Shown here: positions 6,997-15,597 of the stretch, one piece after another
How the letters are laid out: each line of letters begins with the position of its first letter
Position numbering within the stretch: the stretch's first letter is position 1
Source of the DNA: Flavobacterium sp.
GTDB lineage: Bacteria > Bacteroidota > Bacteroidia > Flavobacteriales > Flavobacteriaceae
Direction: 5' to 3'
DNA: 22,738 bases
Assembly (NCBI GenBank): GCA_030150335.1
Contig: JASLGC010000297.1
Location: 1-22,738 of the forward strand
Translations under genes and position numbers: made by a program
The notes under the pieces: generated by a model
The model's input: only the letters and a program-made list of their open reading frames with translations
Databases searched by the model: none
What the model was told of the DNA's origin: nothing

Positions 6997-7884
6997 ATGA
7001 AAAACATTGCCGTTATTGGTGCAGGAACTATGGGAAATGGTATTGCTCATACTTTTGCTCAAAAAGGTTTCAAAGTTCTTTTAATTGACATCTCTGATAA
7101 AGCGATTGAAAGAGGAATGAATACGATTCTTAAAAATTTAGATCGCATGATTTCAAAAGGAACTATCACTGAGGCTGACAAAAAAGCTACTATTGAAAAC
7201 ATAATTACTTTTACAGATGTGAAAGATGGTGTAGTAAACGCCGACTTAGTTGTGGAAGCTGCTACTGAAAACGTACAATTAAAACTTAATATATTTAAAC
7301 AATTGAGTGAAGTATGTGATGAGAACGTTATTTTGGCGTCTAACACTTCTTCTATCTCTATTACTCAAATTGCTTCTGTGGTTAAAAACCCTGAGAGAGT
7401 AATCGGTATGCACTTTATGAACCCTGTGCCTATTATGAAGTTAGTTGAAATCATTAGAGGTTACAATACTTCTGACGAGGTTACTAAACAAGTAATGGAA
7501 TTGTCTAAAGCATTAGACAAGGTTCCTACGGAGGTAAATGATTACCCTGGATTTGTGGCAAACCGTATTTTAATGCCAATGATCAATGAGGCTATCGAAA
7601 CACTTTACAACGGAGTGGCTGGTGTAGAAGAAATTGATACGGTAATGAAGCTTGGAATGGCGCATCCAATGGGGCCATTGCAATTAGCTGACTTTATTGG
7701 TCTTGATGTTTGTTTATCTATTTTAAACGTAATGCACGATGGATTTAAAAATCCTAAATACGCTCCTTGCCCATTGTTGGTAAACATGGTGATGGCTGGT
7801 AAATTAGGTGTGAAATCTGGAGAAGGATTTTACGATTACAGCGAAAGCAAAAAGGCTGAGAAAGTAGCTAAAATGTTTTCGTAA
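6997..7884 (+). CDS. 3-hydroxybutyryl-CoA / 3-hydroxyacyl-CoA dehydrogenase
   Basis: A 295-aa NAD-dependent enzyme that oxidises 3-hydroxyacyl-CoA to 3-ketoacyl-CoA (or the reverse), in fatty-acid or butyrate-type metabolism. The Rossmann motif is IAVIGAGTMGNGIAH (GAGTMG at 8-13) with D31 closing the second strand. LASNTSSISIT and GMHFMNPVPIMKLVEII follow, containing the catalytic His-Glu pair (H139, E151). The C-terminal dimerisation domain shows YPGFVANRILMPMINEA, GMAHPMGPLQLADFIGLDV and GKLGVKSGEGFYDY. The length is usual for the stand-alone (FadB2/PaaH/Hbd) type with no hydratase domain. No thiolase or crotonase gene is nearby, so the exact pathway is open. Confidence 0.95.
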   Translation: MKNIAVIGAGTMGNGIAHTFAQKGFKVLLIDISDKAIERGMNTILKNLDRMISKGTITEADKKATIENIITFTDVKDGVVNADLVVEAATENVQLKLNIFKQLSEVCDENVILASNTSSISITQIASVVKNPERVIGMHFMNPVPIMKLVEIIRGYNTSDEVTKQVMELSKALDKVPTEVNDYPGFVANRILMPMINEAIETLYNGVAGVEEIDTVMKLGMAHPMGPLQLADFIGLDVCLSILNVMHDGFKNPKYAPCPLLVNMVMAGKLGVKSGEGFYDYSESKKAEKVAKMFS

Positions 7885-8081
7885 TTTTAATAAAGAAAAT
7901 AATTTATAATACATAAGTGTTTTGATTTTGGTCAACGCACTTTAACCCAAATTACACAGTAGATGCATAGGTGAAAAAGTGATACTGGATGGTTGTAATA
8001 GGGCACAATGGAGATAATTTCTTATGTCTGATGTGCTTAGGAGCAATTGTAAAGTAACTTGAAGTAACAAAATAAGATCTG

Positions 8082-8108
8082 TTGTGTGATTTGGGTTTAA
8101 TATTTTTG
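8082..8108 (+). promoter_or_regulatory. Promoter of the six-gene operon 8122-13894
   Basis: TTG (8082-8084), a 16-bp spacer and TATTTTTG (8101-8108), which fits TAnnTTTG. The expected transcription start is within about 10 bases of the ATG at 8122, so the leader is very short. The spacer is at the short end of the usual range. The rest of the 237-bp gap upstream shows no other structure. Confidence 0.6.
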
Positions 8109-8121
8109 ATACCATATAAGA

Positions 8122-9339
8122 ATGGCAAAGATTATCCCCTTTAAAGGTTTGCGCCCTACGCGTGATAAAGTTGGTTTGGTGAGTTGTAGATCTTTTGAGG
8201 ACTATAATGCAGTGGAGATAGCGTATTTATTAGATTACAATCCGTATTCTTTTTTACATGTGCTAAACCCTGCTTATGTGAACCCTCAAAAAGTGACGTA
8301 TGATAAAAGGTTTAAAATGGTAGCTGCAAAGCTGAAAGATTTTAAAAAGGAAGGTATTCTTGTAACCGAGGATAAACCTATCTTTTACTTATATCAGATT
8401 ACGACGAAGTCATGGCAATTTACGGGTATTGTAGCGGGTACTTCTATTGAGGATTATCAAAGTAACGTGATTAAAAAACACGAGGATACATTAGAGTATA
8501 GAGTTAATCTGTTTAAAGAATACTTATATCACAGTAGATTCAATACAGAACCTGTGCTAATGATGTACCCTGATCAAGTGGATATTAACCAATGGATTAC
8601 AAATCACAAGGCTAATAAACCATTGTATGATTTTACAACTGTAACCAAAGAAAGACACACTATTTGGCAAATAGACGAAGATTCTGATATTAACTGGTTG
8701 CGCGAGCAATTTGACAATATAGATGAAATATATATTGCTGACGGTCACCATAGATGTGCTTCTGCGGAATTATTGCATTCTGAACACAAAGACAATCCGC
8801 AAGGACACGACAATTCTGTGATGACGTTTTTAATTGCTGAAAACAATATTAAGATTTATGAATTTAATAGAATCATTCACGATCTTAATAATCACACAAA
8901 AGAGGAGTTTTTAACTTTGCTGCAAGAGAAGTTTATTGTAGAGAACAAAGAACAACAATTGTGGAAACCAACTCAAAAGATGGAGTTTGGTATGTATTTA
9001 GATGGGGATTTCTACGCTTTGAAATTAAAAGAAGTAAAAGAAACCTCTGATATCTTACAGCAATTGGATGCTCAAATTCTTTATGACGAAGTGTTGCATC
9101 CTATTTTAGGATTAGACGATTTGCGTAATGATGCAAGAATTGACTATGTGCCAGGGAATGAGTCTATTGTGAATATCAAAGAATTAGTAGATGATGGTGA
9201 ATATGAAGTTGGTTTTATGCTCTACCCTACTAATGTTAATGAGATTAAAGATGTGGCTAATAATGAACTTATTATGCCTCCAAAAAGTACATATATAGAG
9301 CCGAAGTTTATGAACGGGTTGCTTATTTATGAAATTTAA
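8122..9339 (+). CDS. DUF1015 domain protein
   Basis: A 405-aa soluble protein of the DUF1015 (COG4198) family. The hallmark features are the start IIPFKGLRPT, the SFLHVLNPA segment and FYLYQITTKSWQFTGIVAGTSIEDY. KKHEDTLEYRVN follows, and then IYIADGHHRCASAELL at about residue 210. The DGHHR motif and overall layout recall ParB/sulfiredoxin-like kinases such as SerK, but the biochemical role of DUF1015 is not established. In many bacteria it lies beside serine-biosynthesis genes; here serA and serC are not in view. It is the first gene of an operon with yggS (12-bp gap). I am confident of the family and have no confidence about function. Confidence 0.93.
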   Translation: MAKIIPFKGLRPTRDKVGLVSCRSFEDYNAVEIAYLLDYNPYSFLHVLNPAYVNPQKVTYDKRFKMVAAKLKDFKKEGILVTEDKPIFYLYQITTKSWQFTGIVAGTSIEDYQSNVIKKHEDTLEYRVNLFKEYLYHSRFNTEPVLMMYPDQVDINQWITNHKANKPLYDFTTVTKERHTIWQIDEDSDINWLREQFDNIDEIYIADGHHRCASAELLHSEHKDNPQGHDNSVMTFLIAENNIKIYEFNRIIHDLNNHTKEEFLTLLQEKFIVENKEQQLWKPTQKMEFGMYLDGDFYALKLKEVKETSDILQQLDAQILYDEVLHPILGLDDLRNDARIDYVPGNESIVNIKELVDDGEYEVGFMLYPTNVNEIKDVANNELIMPPKSTYIEPKFMNGLLIYEI

Positions 9340-9351
9340 AATTAAAAGATT

Positions 9352-10023
9352 ATGTCTATTACGCAGAATTTAAAAAGCATTAAAGAAGCTTTACCAGCTA
9401 ATGTTACGCTTGTAGCTGTTTCTAAAACAAAACCGAATGAGGATATTTTAGAAGCTTATGAAGCAGGACAAAGAATTTTTGGTGAGAATAAAATTCAAGA
9501 AATGACGGATAAGTACGAGGTACTTCCAAAGGATATTGAGTGGCATATGATTGGTCACGTGCAACGTAATAAGGTGAAGTATATGGCTCCTTTTGTATCG
9601 TTGATTCACGGGGTTGATAGTTTTAGATTATTAAAAGAAATCAATAAACAAGCACAGAATAATAACCGTGTTATTAATTGTTTGCTACAAGTGTTTATTG
9701 CACAAGAAGATACAAAGTTTGGACTTGACCAAAATGAATTAGACGACATCTTTTCAAGTGAAGAATTTGAAGCTTTAGAAAATGTGAAAGTAGTTGGCCT
9801 AATGGGTATGGCTACCTTTACAGATGATCAGGAAGAAGTGAAAAGAGAGTTTACTTCTTTAAAAGAGACTTTTGACCATTGTAAAATGTATTACAACGAA
9901 ATGGATAATGTTGATTTACAAACTATTTCAATGGGAATGAGTAATGATTATCCAATTGCTATTGAATGCGGAAGTACGATGATTAGAGTTGGAAGTAACA
10001 TTTTCGGAAGTCGTAATTATTAA
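9352..10023 (+). CDS. yggS: YggS/PROSC family pyridoxal phosphate homeostasis protein
   Basis: A 223-aa single-domain protein with the alanine-racemase-like TIM-barrel fold, which binds pyridoxal 5'-phosphate and helps control B6 vitamer and amino-acid pools without a known catalytic reaction. Family motifs are complete: LVAVSKTKPNEDI with the PLP-binding lysine (K25), the RIFGENKIQEM segment, EWHMIGHVQRNKVKYM, LIHGVDS, EDTKFGLD, VVGLMGMATF, and the phosphate-binding C-terminus TISMGMSNDYPIAIECGSTMIRVGSNIFG. It lies 12 bp after the DUF1015 gene and 17 bp before the nuclease gene. Confidence 0.96.
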   Translation: MSITQNLKSIKEALPANVTLVAVSKTKPNEDILEAYEAGQRIFGENKIQEMTDKYEVLPKDIEWHMIGHVQRNKVKYMAPFVSLIHGVDSFRLLKEINKQAQNNNRVINCLLQVFIAQEDTKFGLDQNELDDIFSSEEFEALENVKVVGLMGMATFTDDQEEVKREFTSLKETFDHCKMYYNEMDNVDLQTISMGMSNDYPIAIECGSTMIRVGSNIFGSRNY

Positions 10024-10040
10024 TAAATAGAGAGAATAAG

Positions 10041-11390
10041 TTGTACGCGATTTTAGATATAGAAACTACTGGTGGGCAGTTTAATGAGGAAGGAATAACG
10101 GAGATAGCCATCTACAAGTTTGATGGAAATCAAGTTGTAGATCAGTTTATCAGTTTAGTAAACCCAGAGATTGAAATTCAGCCGTTTGTTGTAAAACTAA
10201 CGGGAATCAACAATGCCATGTTGCGATTAGCTCCTAAGTTTTACGAGGTAGCTAAGCGAATCATTGAAATTACTGAAAATTGTGTAATTGTAGCACATAA
10301 TGCAGAGTTTGATTACCGTGTAATCCGCAATGAATTCAGGCGATTAGGATATGATTATGCAAGAAACACTTTGTGTACAGTAGAATTATCTCAGAAGTTA
10401 TTACCTGAAATGCAATCGTATAGTTTGGGTAAACTGGTTCGTTCTTTGGGTATTCCAATTACAGATAGGCACAGAGCAAGTGGAGATGCTGCTGCAACTG
10501 TAAAGTTATTTGAGCTTCTACTTTCTAAAGATCACGAAAAGACAATCTTAACCTCTATGATTAAAGCTGATATAAAAGTTGGCTTGAATCCTAAATTCTT
10601 AGACATAGCTGATACGCTACCTTCAACGGTTGGTATTTACTATATTCACGACAATTTAGGTAAGATTATTTATATCGGAAAAAGTAAAAATATCAAGAAG
10701 AAAGTGTTGCAACACTTTACAAGTAATTCAACGATATTTAAAAAGATTCAGGAAGAAACTTATACGGTTACTTTTGAAAAAACAGGGAATGAATTAATTG
10801 CCTTATTAAAAGAAGCAGAAGAAATAGCTGTGAATAAGCCAAGGTATAACAAGATTACTAAAAAAGGCGTATTCCCCTACTCTTTGTATTTAAAATATAA
10901 TAATGCTGGATTTGTGTACTTATCTGTTGAGAAAACAGATGGTAGAAAAAAGAATATCATGGCTTTTACTTCGCCTAATGAAGCGCGTAAGTTTATTAGC
11001 AAAGTATTTTCTCCGAAGGAAGTTCAGCCGTTTGTAGAATTTATTTACGAAAAGAAACCAACTAAAATAACTGTTGAGAATTTCTCTGAGAGTTTGGAGC
11101 TAAATAGCGCTGAGTATAATATGCAGGTTACCTCTCTTCTAAATACATACAATATTGATGATCACAATCTATTGATCATTGACAAAGGTAGAAAAGTAGA
11201 TGAGAAAAGTGCTGTTGCTTTAGAAATGGGTAAATTAAGTGGTTACTGTTTTTTTAACTTAAACTATCAAGTGAACGATCCTGGTCGTATTGCTGCGAAT
11301 CTAACGCCTATTTCTTTTAATAGAAATAATCGCAATATCATTCTGAATTATTTGAATAAGAGAGTTGGTTATAAATTAATACACTATTAA
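10041..11390 (+). CDS. DnaQ-like 3'-5' exonuclease fused to a GIY-YIG nuclease domain
   Basis: A 449-aa two-nuclease protein. Residues 1-165 are a DEDDh exonuclease: YAILDIETTGG (D6, E8), HNAEFDYRVI (D91) and HRASGDAAAT (H144, D149), so the metal-binding set is complete. Residues 193-275 are a UvrC/Cho-like GIY-YIG domain: TVGIYYIHDNLGKIIYIGKSKNIKKKV, then LLKEAEEIAVNKPRYN with E258 and N270. The catalytic arginine normally at the KNLKKR position is a lysine here (K221). The C-terminal 170 residues are uncharacterised. The start is TTG at 10041; translation from there gives the exonuclease domain from its first strand, as in relatives. The domain order matches a family often labelled DNA polymerase III epsilon-like or excinuclease Cho-like. 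A role in DNA repair or processing is likely but unproven. Confidence 0.9.
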   Translation: MYAILDIETTGGQFNEEGITEIAIYKFDGNQVVDQFISLVNPEIEIQPFVVKLTGINNAMLRLAPKFYEVAKRIIEITENCVIVAHNAEFDYRVIRNEFRRLGYDYARNTLCTVELSQKLLPEMQSYSLGKLVRSLGIPITDRHRASGDAAATVKLFELLLSKDHEKTILTSMIKADIKVGLNPKFLDIADTLPSTVGIYYIHDNLGKIIYIGKSKNIKKKVLQHFTSNSTIFKKIQEETYTVTFEKTGNELIALLKEAEEIAVNKPRYNKITKKGVFPYSLYLKYNNAGFVYLSVEKTDGRKKNIMAFTSPNEARKFISKVFSPKEVQPFVEFIYEKKPTKITVENFSESLELNSAEYNMQVTSLLNTYNIDDHNLLIIDKGRKVDEKSAVALEMGKLSGYCFFNLNYQVNDPGRIAANLTPISFNRNNRNIILNYLNKRVGYKLIHY

Positions 11391-11402
11391 AAACTATTAT
11401 TA

Positions 11403-12254
11403 GTGAGAAGGAGATTAAAAAACAAATGGGATATTCTAAAGCAAAAGATTTATATCATAATATATGGTTCGAATACTTTTGCAGGTAAATTGTTTGACCT
11501 TGCACTATTAGCAGTTATTCTGTTGAGTGTTTTATTGGTAATGCTTGAGTCAATCGAGAGTTACGATTTAAAACACCACAAAGGACTTCTAATTTGTGAA
11601 TGGATAATTACAGTTTTCTTTTCTTTAGAATACGCACTTCGAATTTTATGTAATAAAAAGCCGCTACGGTATATTTTCAGTTTCTACGGTATTGTGGATT
11701 TAATATCTATTCTACCAATGTACTTGTCTTTCTTTATTCCGGGTTCTCGTGTGCTTACAGTAGTAAGAGCACTTCGTTTACTAAGATTATTTGGTATCTT
11801 GAATTTAGTACCTTATATAGGACAAGAGTCGCATTTAAAGCTTGCAATTAAAGCAAGTAGAACGAAGATTATTGTATTCGTTTACTTCATTATCGTTGTT
11901 TCTATTTTATTAGGAGCTTTGATGTATGTGATTGAAGGAAAAGATAGTGGGTTTACAAGTATTCCAAAGAGTATCTATTGGTGTATCGTAACATTGACTA
12001 CGGTTGGTTATGGTGATATTGCACCACAAAGTACATTGGGACAGATGATTGCTTCGTTGATTATGATTATGGGTTACGGTATTATCGCTGTGCCTACAGG
12101 AATTGTAACAGCTGAGTTTTCTAACATCAAACGCAATAGATTAGATGCTAAGAAAAGAAGAAACTGTTCGTCTTGTACAACAACGATTTACGATGAGGAT
12201 GCAAACTACTGTTATAATTGCGGTCAAAAATTAGGAGATGTTTACGGAAAATAA
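11403..12254 (+). CDS. Voltage-gated-type potassium channel subunit with C-terminal zinc ribbon
   Basis: A 283-aa inner-membrane ion channel. Transmembrane segments S1-S4 span about residues 28-135. S4 is SRVLTVVRALRLLRLFGIL, with arginines R116, R122, R125 and R128 at three-residue or longer intervals, as in a voltage sensor. S5 is about 154-176, followed by the pore helix and the potassium selectivity filter TVGYGD (200-205), then S6 (about 213-238). After S6 comes a basic linker and a four-cysteine zinc ribbon (C255-x2-C258, C270-x2-C273), an added cytoplasmic module. The start is GTG at 11403; there is no in-frame ATG before S1. Its 3' end overlaps miaA by 17 bp, suggesting translational coupling. 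The physiological stimulus cannot be read from the sequence. Confidence 0.93.
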   Translation: MRRRLKNKWDILKQKIYIIIYGSNTFAGKLFDLALLAVILLSVLLVMLESIESYDLKHHKGLLICEWIITVFFSLEYALRILCNKKPLRYIFSFYGIVDLISILPMYLSFFIPGSRVLTVVRALRLLRLFGILNLVPYIGQESHLKLAIKASRTKIIVFVYFIIVVSILLGALMYVIEGKDSGFTSIPKSIYWCIVTLTTVGYGDIAPQSTLGQMIASLIMIMGYGIIAVPTGIVTAEFSNIKRNRLDAKKRRNCSSCTTTIYDEDANYCYNCGQKLGDVYGK

Positions 12255-13155
12255 GAATTATTTAATTGTAGTTATTGGCCCTACTGCTATTGGTAAAACA
12301 GCATTGGGAATTAAATTAGCAAATCACTTTAAGAGTGATATTATTTCGTGTGATAGTCGTCAATTCTACAAAGAGATGGCTATTGGTACTGCGGTGCCGA
12401 GCGAGGAAGAATTGAAAGCGGCTAAGCATCACTTTATACAAAATATAAGTATTGAAAACCCATATTCTGTTGGGGATTTTGAAAGAGATGGGATTGCTAA
12501 GCTGAATGAATTGTTTGAAGAGAATCCTATTCAAGTGATGGTGGGTGGTTCAGGATTGTTTGTCAATGCTATTTTAAATGGTTTAGACGAGTTCCCTGAT
12601 GTTGATCCAGCTATTAGAGAAGGCTTAAACAAAGACTTAGCAAATAAGGGATTGCCCTATTTACAAGAGATGTTGAAGGAGTTAGACCCTGTACATTATG
12701 AAAAGGTAGCAATTGACAATCCACAACGCGTTACTCGTGCTTTGGAGATTTGTATTGGAACAGGTCAACCGTATTCATCGTTCTTAAACAAAAAAGAGAA
12801 TACGAGAAACTTTACTCCTATTGTTATTGGCCTTGAGGCAGATAGAGAGGAAATGTACGAAAGAATCAACAAACGCGTAGATATAATGATGGATAAAGGA
12901 TTGCTGAAAGAAGCAGCTACTATGTATCCGCATAAAGAGATTAATGCTTTACAAACTGTGGGATACCGAGAATTGTTTGCATATTTCGACAAAGAATACG
13001 ATTTGGATTTCGCTATTGAAGAGATTAAAAAGAATACACGCCGTTTTGCAAAAAGACAAATTACTTGGTTTAAGCGTACGGAAGGTGTTGAATGGTTTAA
13101 TTACCAAACACCTGTTGAGAAAATAATTGAAGCTATAAACCTAAAAATAAAATAA
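12238..13155 (+). CDS. miaA: tRNA dimethylallyltransferase MiaA
   Basis: A 305-aa cytoplasmic enzyme that transfers a dimethylallyl group to N6 of A37 in tRNAs reading UNN codons. Signatures are GPTAIGKT (Walker A, residues 14-21), the DSRQFYKEMAIGTAVPS motif containing the catalytic aspartate D39, HHFIQNISIENPYSVGDFERD, GGSGLFVNAILNGLDEFP, NPQRVTRALEI, and INALQTVGYRELFAYFD, followed by the RRFAKRQITWFKR tRNA-contacting helix. The length is normal. The ATG at 12238 sits inside the end of the channel gene with AGGAG directly in front, so the two genes overlap. It is followed 1 bp after its stop by the thioesterase gene. Confidence 0.97.
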   Translation: MFTENKNYLIVVIGPTAIGKTALGIKLANHFKSDIISCDSRQFYKEMAIGTAVPSEEELKAAKHHFIQNISIENPYSVGDFERDGIAKLNELFEENPIQVMVGGSGLFVNAILNGLDEFPDVDPAIREGLNKDLANKGLPYLQEMLKELDPVHYEKVAIDNPQRVTRALEICIGTGQPYSSFLNKKENTRNFTPIVIGLEADREEMYERINKRVDIMMDKGLLKEAATMYPHKEINALQTVGYRELFAYFDKEYDLDFAIEEIKKNTRRFAKRQITWFKRTEGVEWFNYQTPVEKIIEAINLKIK

Positions 13156-13156
13156 G

Positions 13157-13894
13157 ATGCCTATCTCCCCTGCTTTTACATCAATCTATGAACAAAGTTT
13201 TCTGGTTGACTATTTTGATTGCGATACAGAAGGAAACCTAAATATTGTTGATTTCTGTAAATTAATTCAAATCGCGTCTGCACAGCATTCGGTATTAGGA
13301 GGGATTAGTTTTTGGGATTTGCAAACTGTAAACCAAGCTTGGGTAGTTAATAAATTCAGAGTTGAGATTACAAGAGTTCCAAAGTGGCAAGAAGTTATTA
13401 AGGTTGTTACCTGGATTGAGAAATTAGATGGTATTCGCTCTGTTAGGAATTTCGATGTTTTTATTGGTGATGAGAAAGTAGCTGGGGCAAGTTCGCTTTG
13501 GGTAATTTTAAATACGGTAAGACGTCGTCCTGAAGCAATGACTCTACCTCATGACCACTTTATCAAATACTCTGATAAAAAGGCAATGGCTGGAGATTTT
13601 TTCAAATATGGAAAACCTGAGACGTTAACTAAATTGGCAGACTCTCAAGTTCAATATTCAGACTTAGATATGGTAAACCATGTGACGAATATTAAATATT
13701 TAGAATGGATTATTGACGCTGTGAAGATGAATGATATTAATATTGACTCTATTAAGGTTGTAGATATGGTCTTTCAAAAAGAGTTGCGTTTTAAAGAGGA
13801 GTATGCTGTTTTCCAATCTTTAGAAGGAAATAGCAATCATTACATGATTAAAAACAAAGAAGATCAGATTAGTTTTCAATGTCTTATTGAATAA
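13157..13894 (+). CDS. Acyl-ACP thioesterase
   Basis: A 245-aa protein with two tandem hot-dog domains of the acyl-ACP thioesterase (FatA/FatB-like) family, which releases fatty acids from acyl carrier protein. The first domain has YEQSFLVDYFDCDTEGNLNIVDFCKLIQIASAQHS and then WVVNKFRVEITRVPKWQEVIKVVTW, the typical substrate-channel strands. The second domain has the catalytic segment SDLDMVNHVTNIKYLEWIIDA, with Asn and His of the active site. The length fits the bacterial family. It begins one base after miaA and is the last gene of the operon before a strong terminator. Chain-length preference is unknown. Confidence 0.9.
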   Translation: MPISPAFTSIYEQSFLVDYFDCDTEGNLNIVDFCKLIQIASAQHSVLGGISFWDLQTVNQAWVVNKFRVEITRVPKWQEVIKVVTWIEKLDGIRSVRNFDVFIGDEKVAGASSLWVILNTVRRRPEAMTLPHDHFIKYSDKKAMAGDFFKYGKPETLTKLADSQVQYSDLDMVNHVTNIKYLEWIIDAVKMNDINIDSIKVVDMVFQKELRFKEEYAVFQSLEGNSNHYMIKNKEDQISFQCLIE

Positions 13895-13919
13895 TAAACT
13901 TGGTTTGAAATAGTATAGT

Positions 13920-13955
13920 AAAGGCAGTTTTGTAGCATCAAGACTGCCTTTTTTT
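13920..13955 (+). terminator. Terminator of the 8122-13894 operon
   Basis: A 13-bp stem with one G-U pair (13920-13932 with 13939-13951, AGGCAGT core), a 6-nt loop and a run of T. Confidence 0.9.
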
Positions 13956-14161
13956 ATTGCTTATTTGTATCTCATTGGTTGTTAAAGTAACACTTTGTAT
14001 TAATATTGTTAATTAACATTATATCAAATACTTATATGTGGTGTTGTTCATTGAGTTAATAAGCCTCTCTATAGGTTATTTACTTCGTCTCTTTAATTGT
14101 TTTGTGGCGTACTTATCTATTGATATTGCGTTCTATTTTTCATTAAATAAAAGACATAAAA
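13956..14161. other. Non-coding gap between two terminators
   Basis: AT-rich spacer separating the terminators of the convergent thioesterase operon and glyA. The only structure seen is a 12-bp palindrome TGTTAATTAACA at 14007-14018, which may be chance in such sequence. No ORF, RNA gene or promoter is supported. Confidence 0.5.
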
Positions 14162-14191
14162 AAAAGCTACTCAACGTATTGAGTAGCTTTT
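14162..14191 (-). terminator. Terminator of glyA
   Basis: A 13-bp perfect stem (14162-14174 with 14179-14191, GCTACTCAA core) around a CGTA tetraloop. On the minus strand it ends in a T-rich tract 20 bp after the glyA stop. Confidence 0.88.
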
Positions 14192-14212
14192 CCAATATAA
14201 ATACTTAACTTA

Positions 14213-15487
14213 TTACCAAACGAACATTGGACGTTCTTCCATCATTTCGTTTACTTGATCAGCAACTTCTTCGATGATAGCTTCGTCTGTATGATTCATG
14301 ATTACTTTGTCGATTAAAGCAACGATAGTTTCCATATCCGCTTCAACTAAACCTCTTGTAGTAATAGCAGGTGTACCAATACGGATACCTGAAGTTACGA
14401 ATGGAGATTTGTCGTCAAAAGGAACCATATTTTTATTTACAGTAATTTCAGCTTTAACTAATGCGTTTTCAGCATCTTTACCTGAAATATCTTTGTTTCT
14501 TAAGTCGATTAACATCATGTGGTTATCAGTACCACCAGAGATGATGTCATATCCTCTTTTTACGAAAGCTGCAGCCATAGCTTTAGCATTCTTTTGTACT
14601 TGTAACGTATAGTTAAAGAACTCATCAGAAAGAGCTTCTCCAAATGCAACTGCTTTAGCAGCGATAATGTGCATTAAAGGTCCTCCTTGGTTTCCAGGGA
14701 AAACAGCACTATCCAATAAAGAAGACATCATTCTTACTTCACCTTTAGGCGTTTTAATACCAAATGGATTAGGGAAGTCTTTACCCATCATAATCATTCC
14801 TCCACGAGGTCCTCTCAATGTTTTGTGAGTAGTAGTCGTGATAATATGACAATGAGGAACTGGGTCATTCATTAATCCTTTAGCAATAAGTCCTGCAGGG
14901 TGAGAAATATCAGCCATCAAGATAGCTCCAACGCTGTCAGCAATCTTTCTGAAACGTTCGAAATCCATATCTCTTGAATAAGCAGAAGCACCAGCAATGA
15001 TTAATTTTGGTTGCTCTTTCGTAGCTATTTCTTGAATTTTGTCGTAGTTTAATACTCCTGTTTCTTTATCAACACCGTAGAATACTGGGTTGTATAATTT
15101 ACCAGAGAAGTTTACTGGTGAACCGTGAGTTAAGTGTCCTCCGTGAGATAAGTCAAAACCTAAGATTTTGTCTCCTGGTTTAAGACATGCAGCAAATACT
15201 TCAGTGTTTGCTTGTGAACCAGAGTGAGGTTGTACGTTAACGTATTCAGCTCCAAATAAAGCTTTTGCTCTATCTATTGCGATTTGTTCAACAACATCTA
15301 CTACTTCACATCCTCCGTAGTAACGTTTGTTAGGATAACCCTCCGCGTATTTATTTGTTAAACAAGAACCAGCTGCTTCCATAGTTCCTTCACTAACGAA
15401 GTTTTCAGAGGCAATTAATTCAATACCATGAACTTGTCTGTCTTGTTCTTCTAAAATCAGATCAAAAATTTCTGTGTCTCTTGTCAT
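14213..15487 (-). CDS. glyA: Serine hydroxymethyltransferase
   Basis: A 424-aa PLP enzyme that interconverts serine plus tetrahydrofolate with glycine plus 5,10-methylene-tetrahydrofolate, the main one-carbon entry point. Diagnostic features: GIELIASENFVSEGTMEAAGSCLTNKYAEGYPNKRYYGGCEVVD near the N-terminus, NVQPHSGSQANTEVF, LSHGGHLTHGSPVNFSG, MADISHPAGLIAKG with the PLP-nitrogen aspartate, and TTTTHKTLRGPRGG with the Schiff-base lysine K222. TSGIRIGTPAITTRG lies near the end. The length is typical. The start ATG at 15487 gives the usual N-terminus. It is divergent from fahA across a 110-bp shared promoter region. Confidence 0.98.
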   Translation of the reverse strand: MTRDTEIFDLILEEQDRQVHGIELIASENFVSEGTMEAAGSCLTNKYAEGYPNKRYYGGCEVVDVVEQIAIDRAKALFGAEYVNVQPHSGSQANTEVFAACLKPGDKILGFDLSHGGHLTHGSPVNFSGKLYNPVFYGVDKETGVLNYDKIQEIATKEQPKLIIAGASAYSRDMDFERFRKIADSVGAILMADISHPAGLIAKGLMNDPVPHCHIITTTTHKTLRGPRGGMIMMGKDFPNPFGIKTPKGEVRMMSSLLDSAVFPGNQGGPLMHIIAAKAVAFGEALSDEFFNYTLQVQKNAKAMAAAFVKRGYDIISGGTDNHMMLIDLRNKDISGKDAENALVKAEITVNKNMVPFDDKSPFVTSGIRIGTPAITTRGLVEADMETIVALIDKVIMNHTDEAIIEEVADQVNEMMEERPMFVW

Positions 15488-15516
15488 TTAGTTTGTGTGT
15501 TACGTTAAATTGCTTT

Positions 15517-15524
15517 CAAATGTA
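15517..15524 (-). promoter_or_regulatory. -7 promoter box of glyA
   Basis: Minus-strand TACATTTG fits TAnnTTTG exactly, about 30 bases before the ATG. No convincing TTG element lies at the expected distance upstream. Confidence 0.5.
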
Positions 15525-15534
15525 CAAAAATCGT

Positions 15535-15564
15535 TTGTTAATTTCAGTCTTAATTATATATTTG
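15535..15564 (+). promoter_or_regulatory. Promoter of fahA
   Basis: TTG (15535-15537), a 19-bp spacer and TATATTTG (15557-15564): both Bacteroidota elements at ideal spacing. It predicts a leader of about 27 nt. It partly interleaves with the divergent glyA promoter. Confidence 0.7.
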
Positions 15565-15597
15565 ATATATACTATTAATACAAATTAAAAAACGATT

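Noticed and set aside
7885..8121. Possible small RNA or gene in the 237-bp gap before the DUF1015 gene
   Set aside because: No ORF with coding character, no terminator hairpin and no recognisable RNA structure; only the operon promoter at its right end is supported.
14007..14018. 12-bp palindrome TGTTAATTAACA
   Set aside because: A single AT-only-like palindrome between two terminators with no promoter or gene nearby; likely chance.
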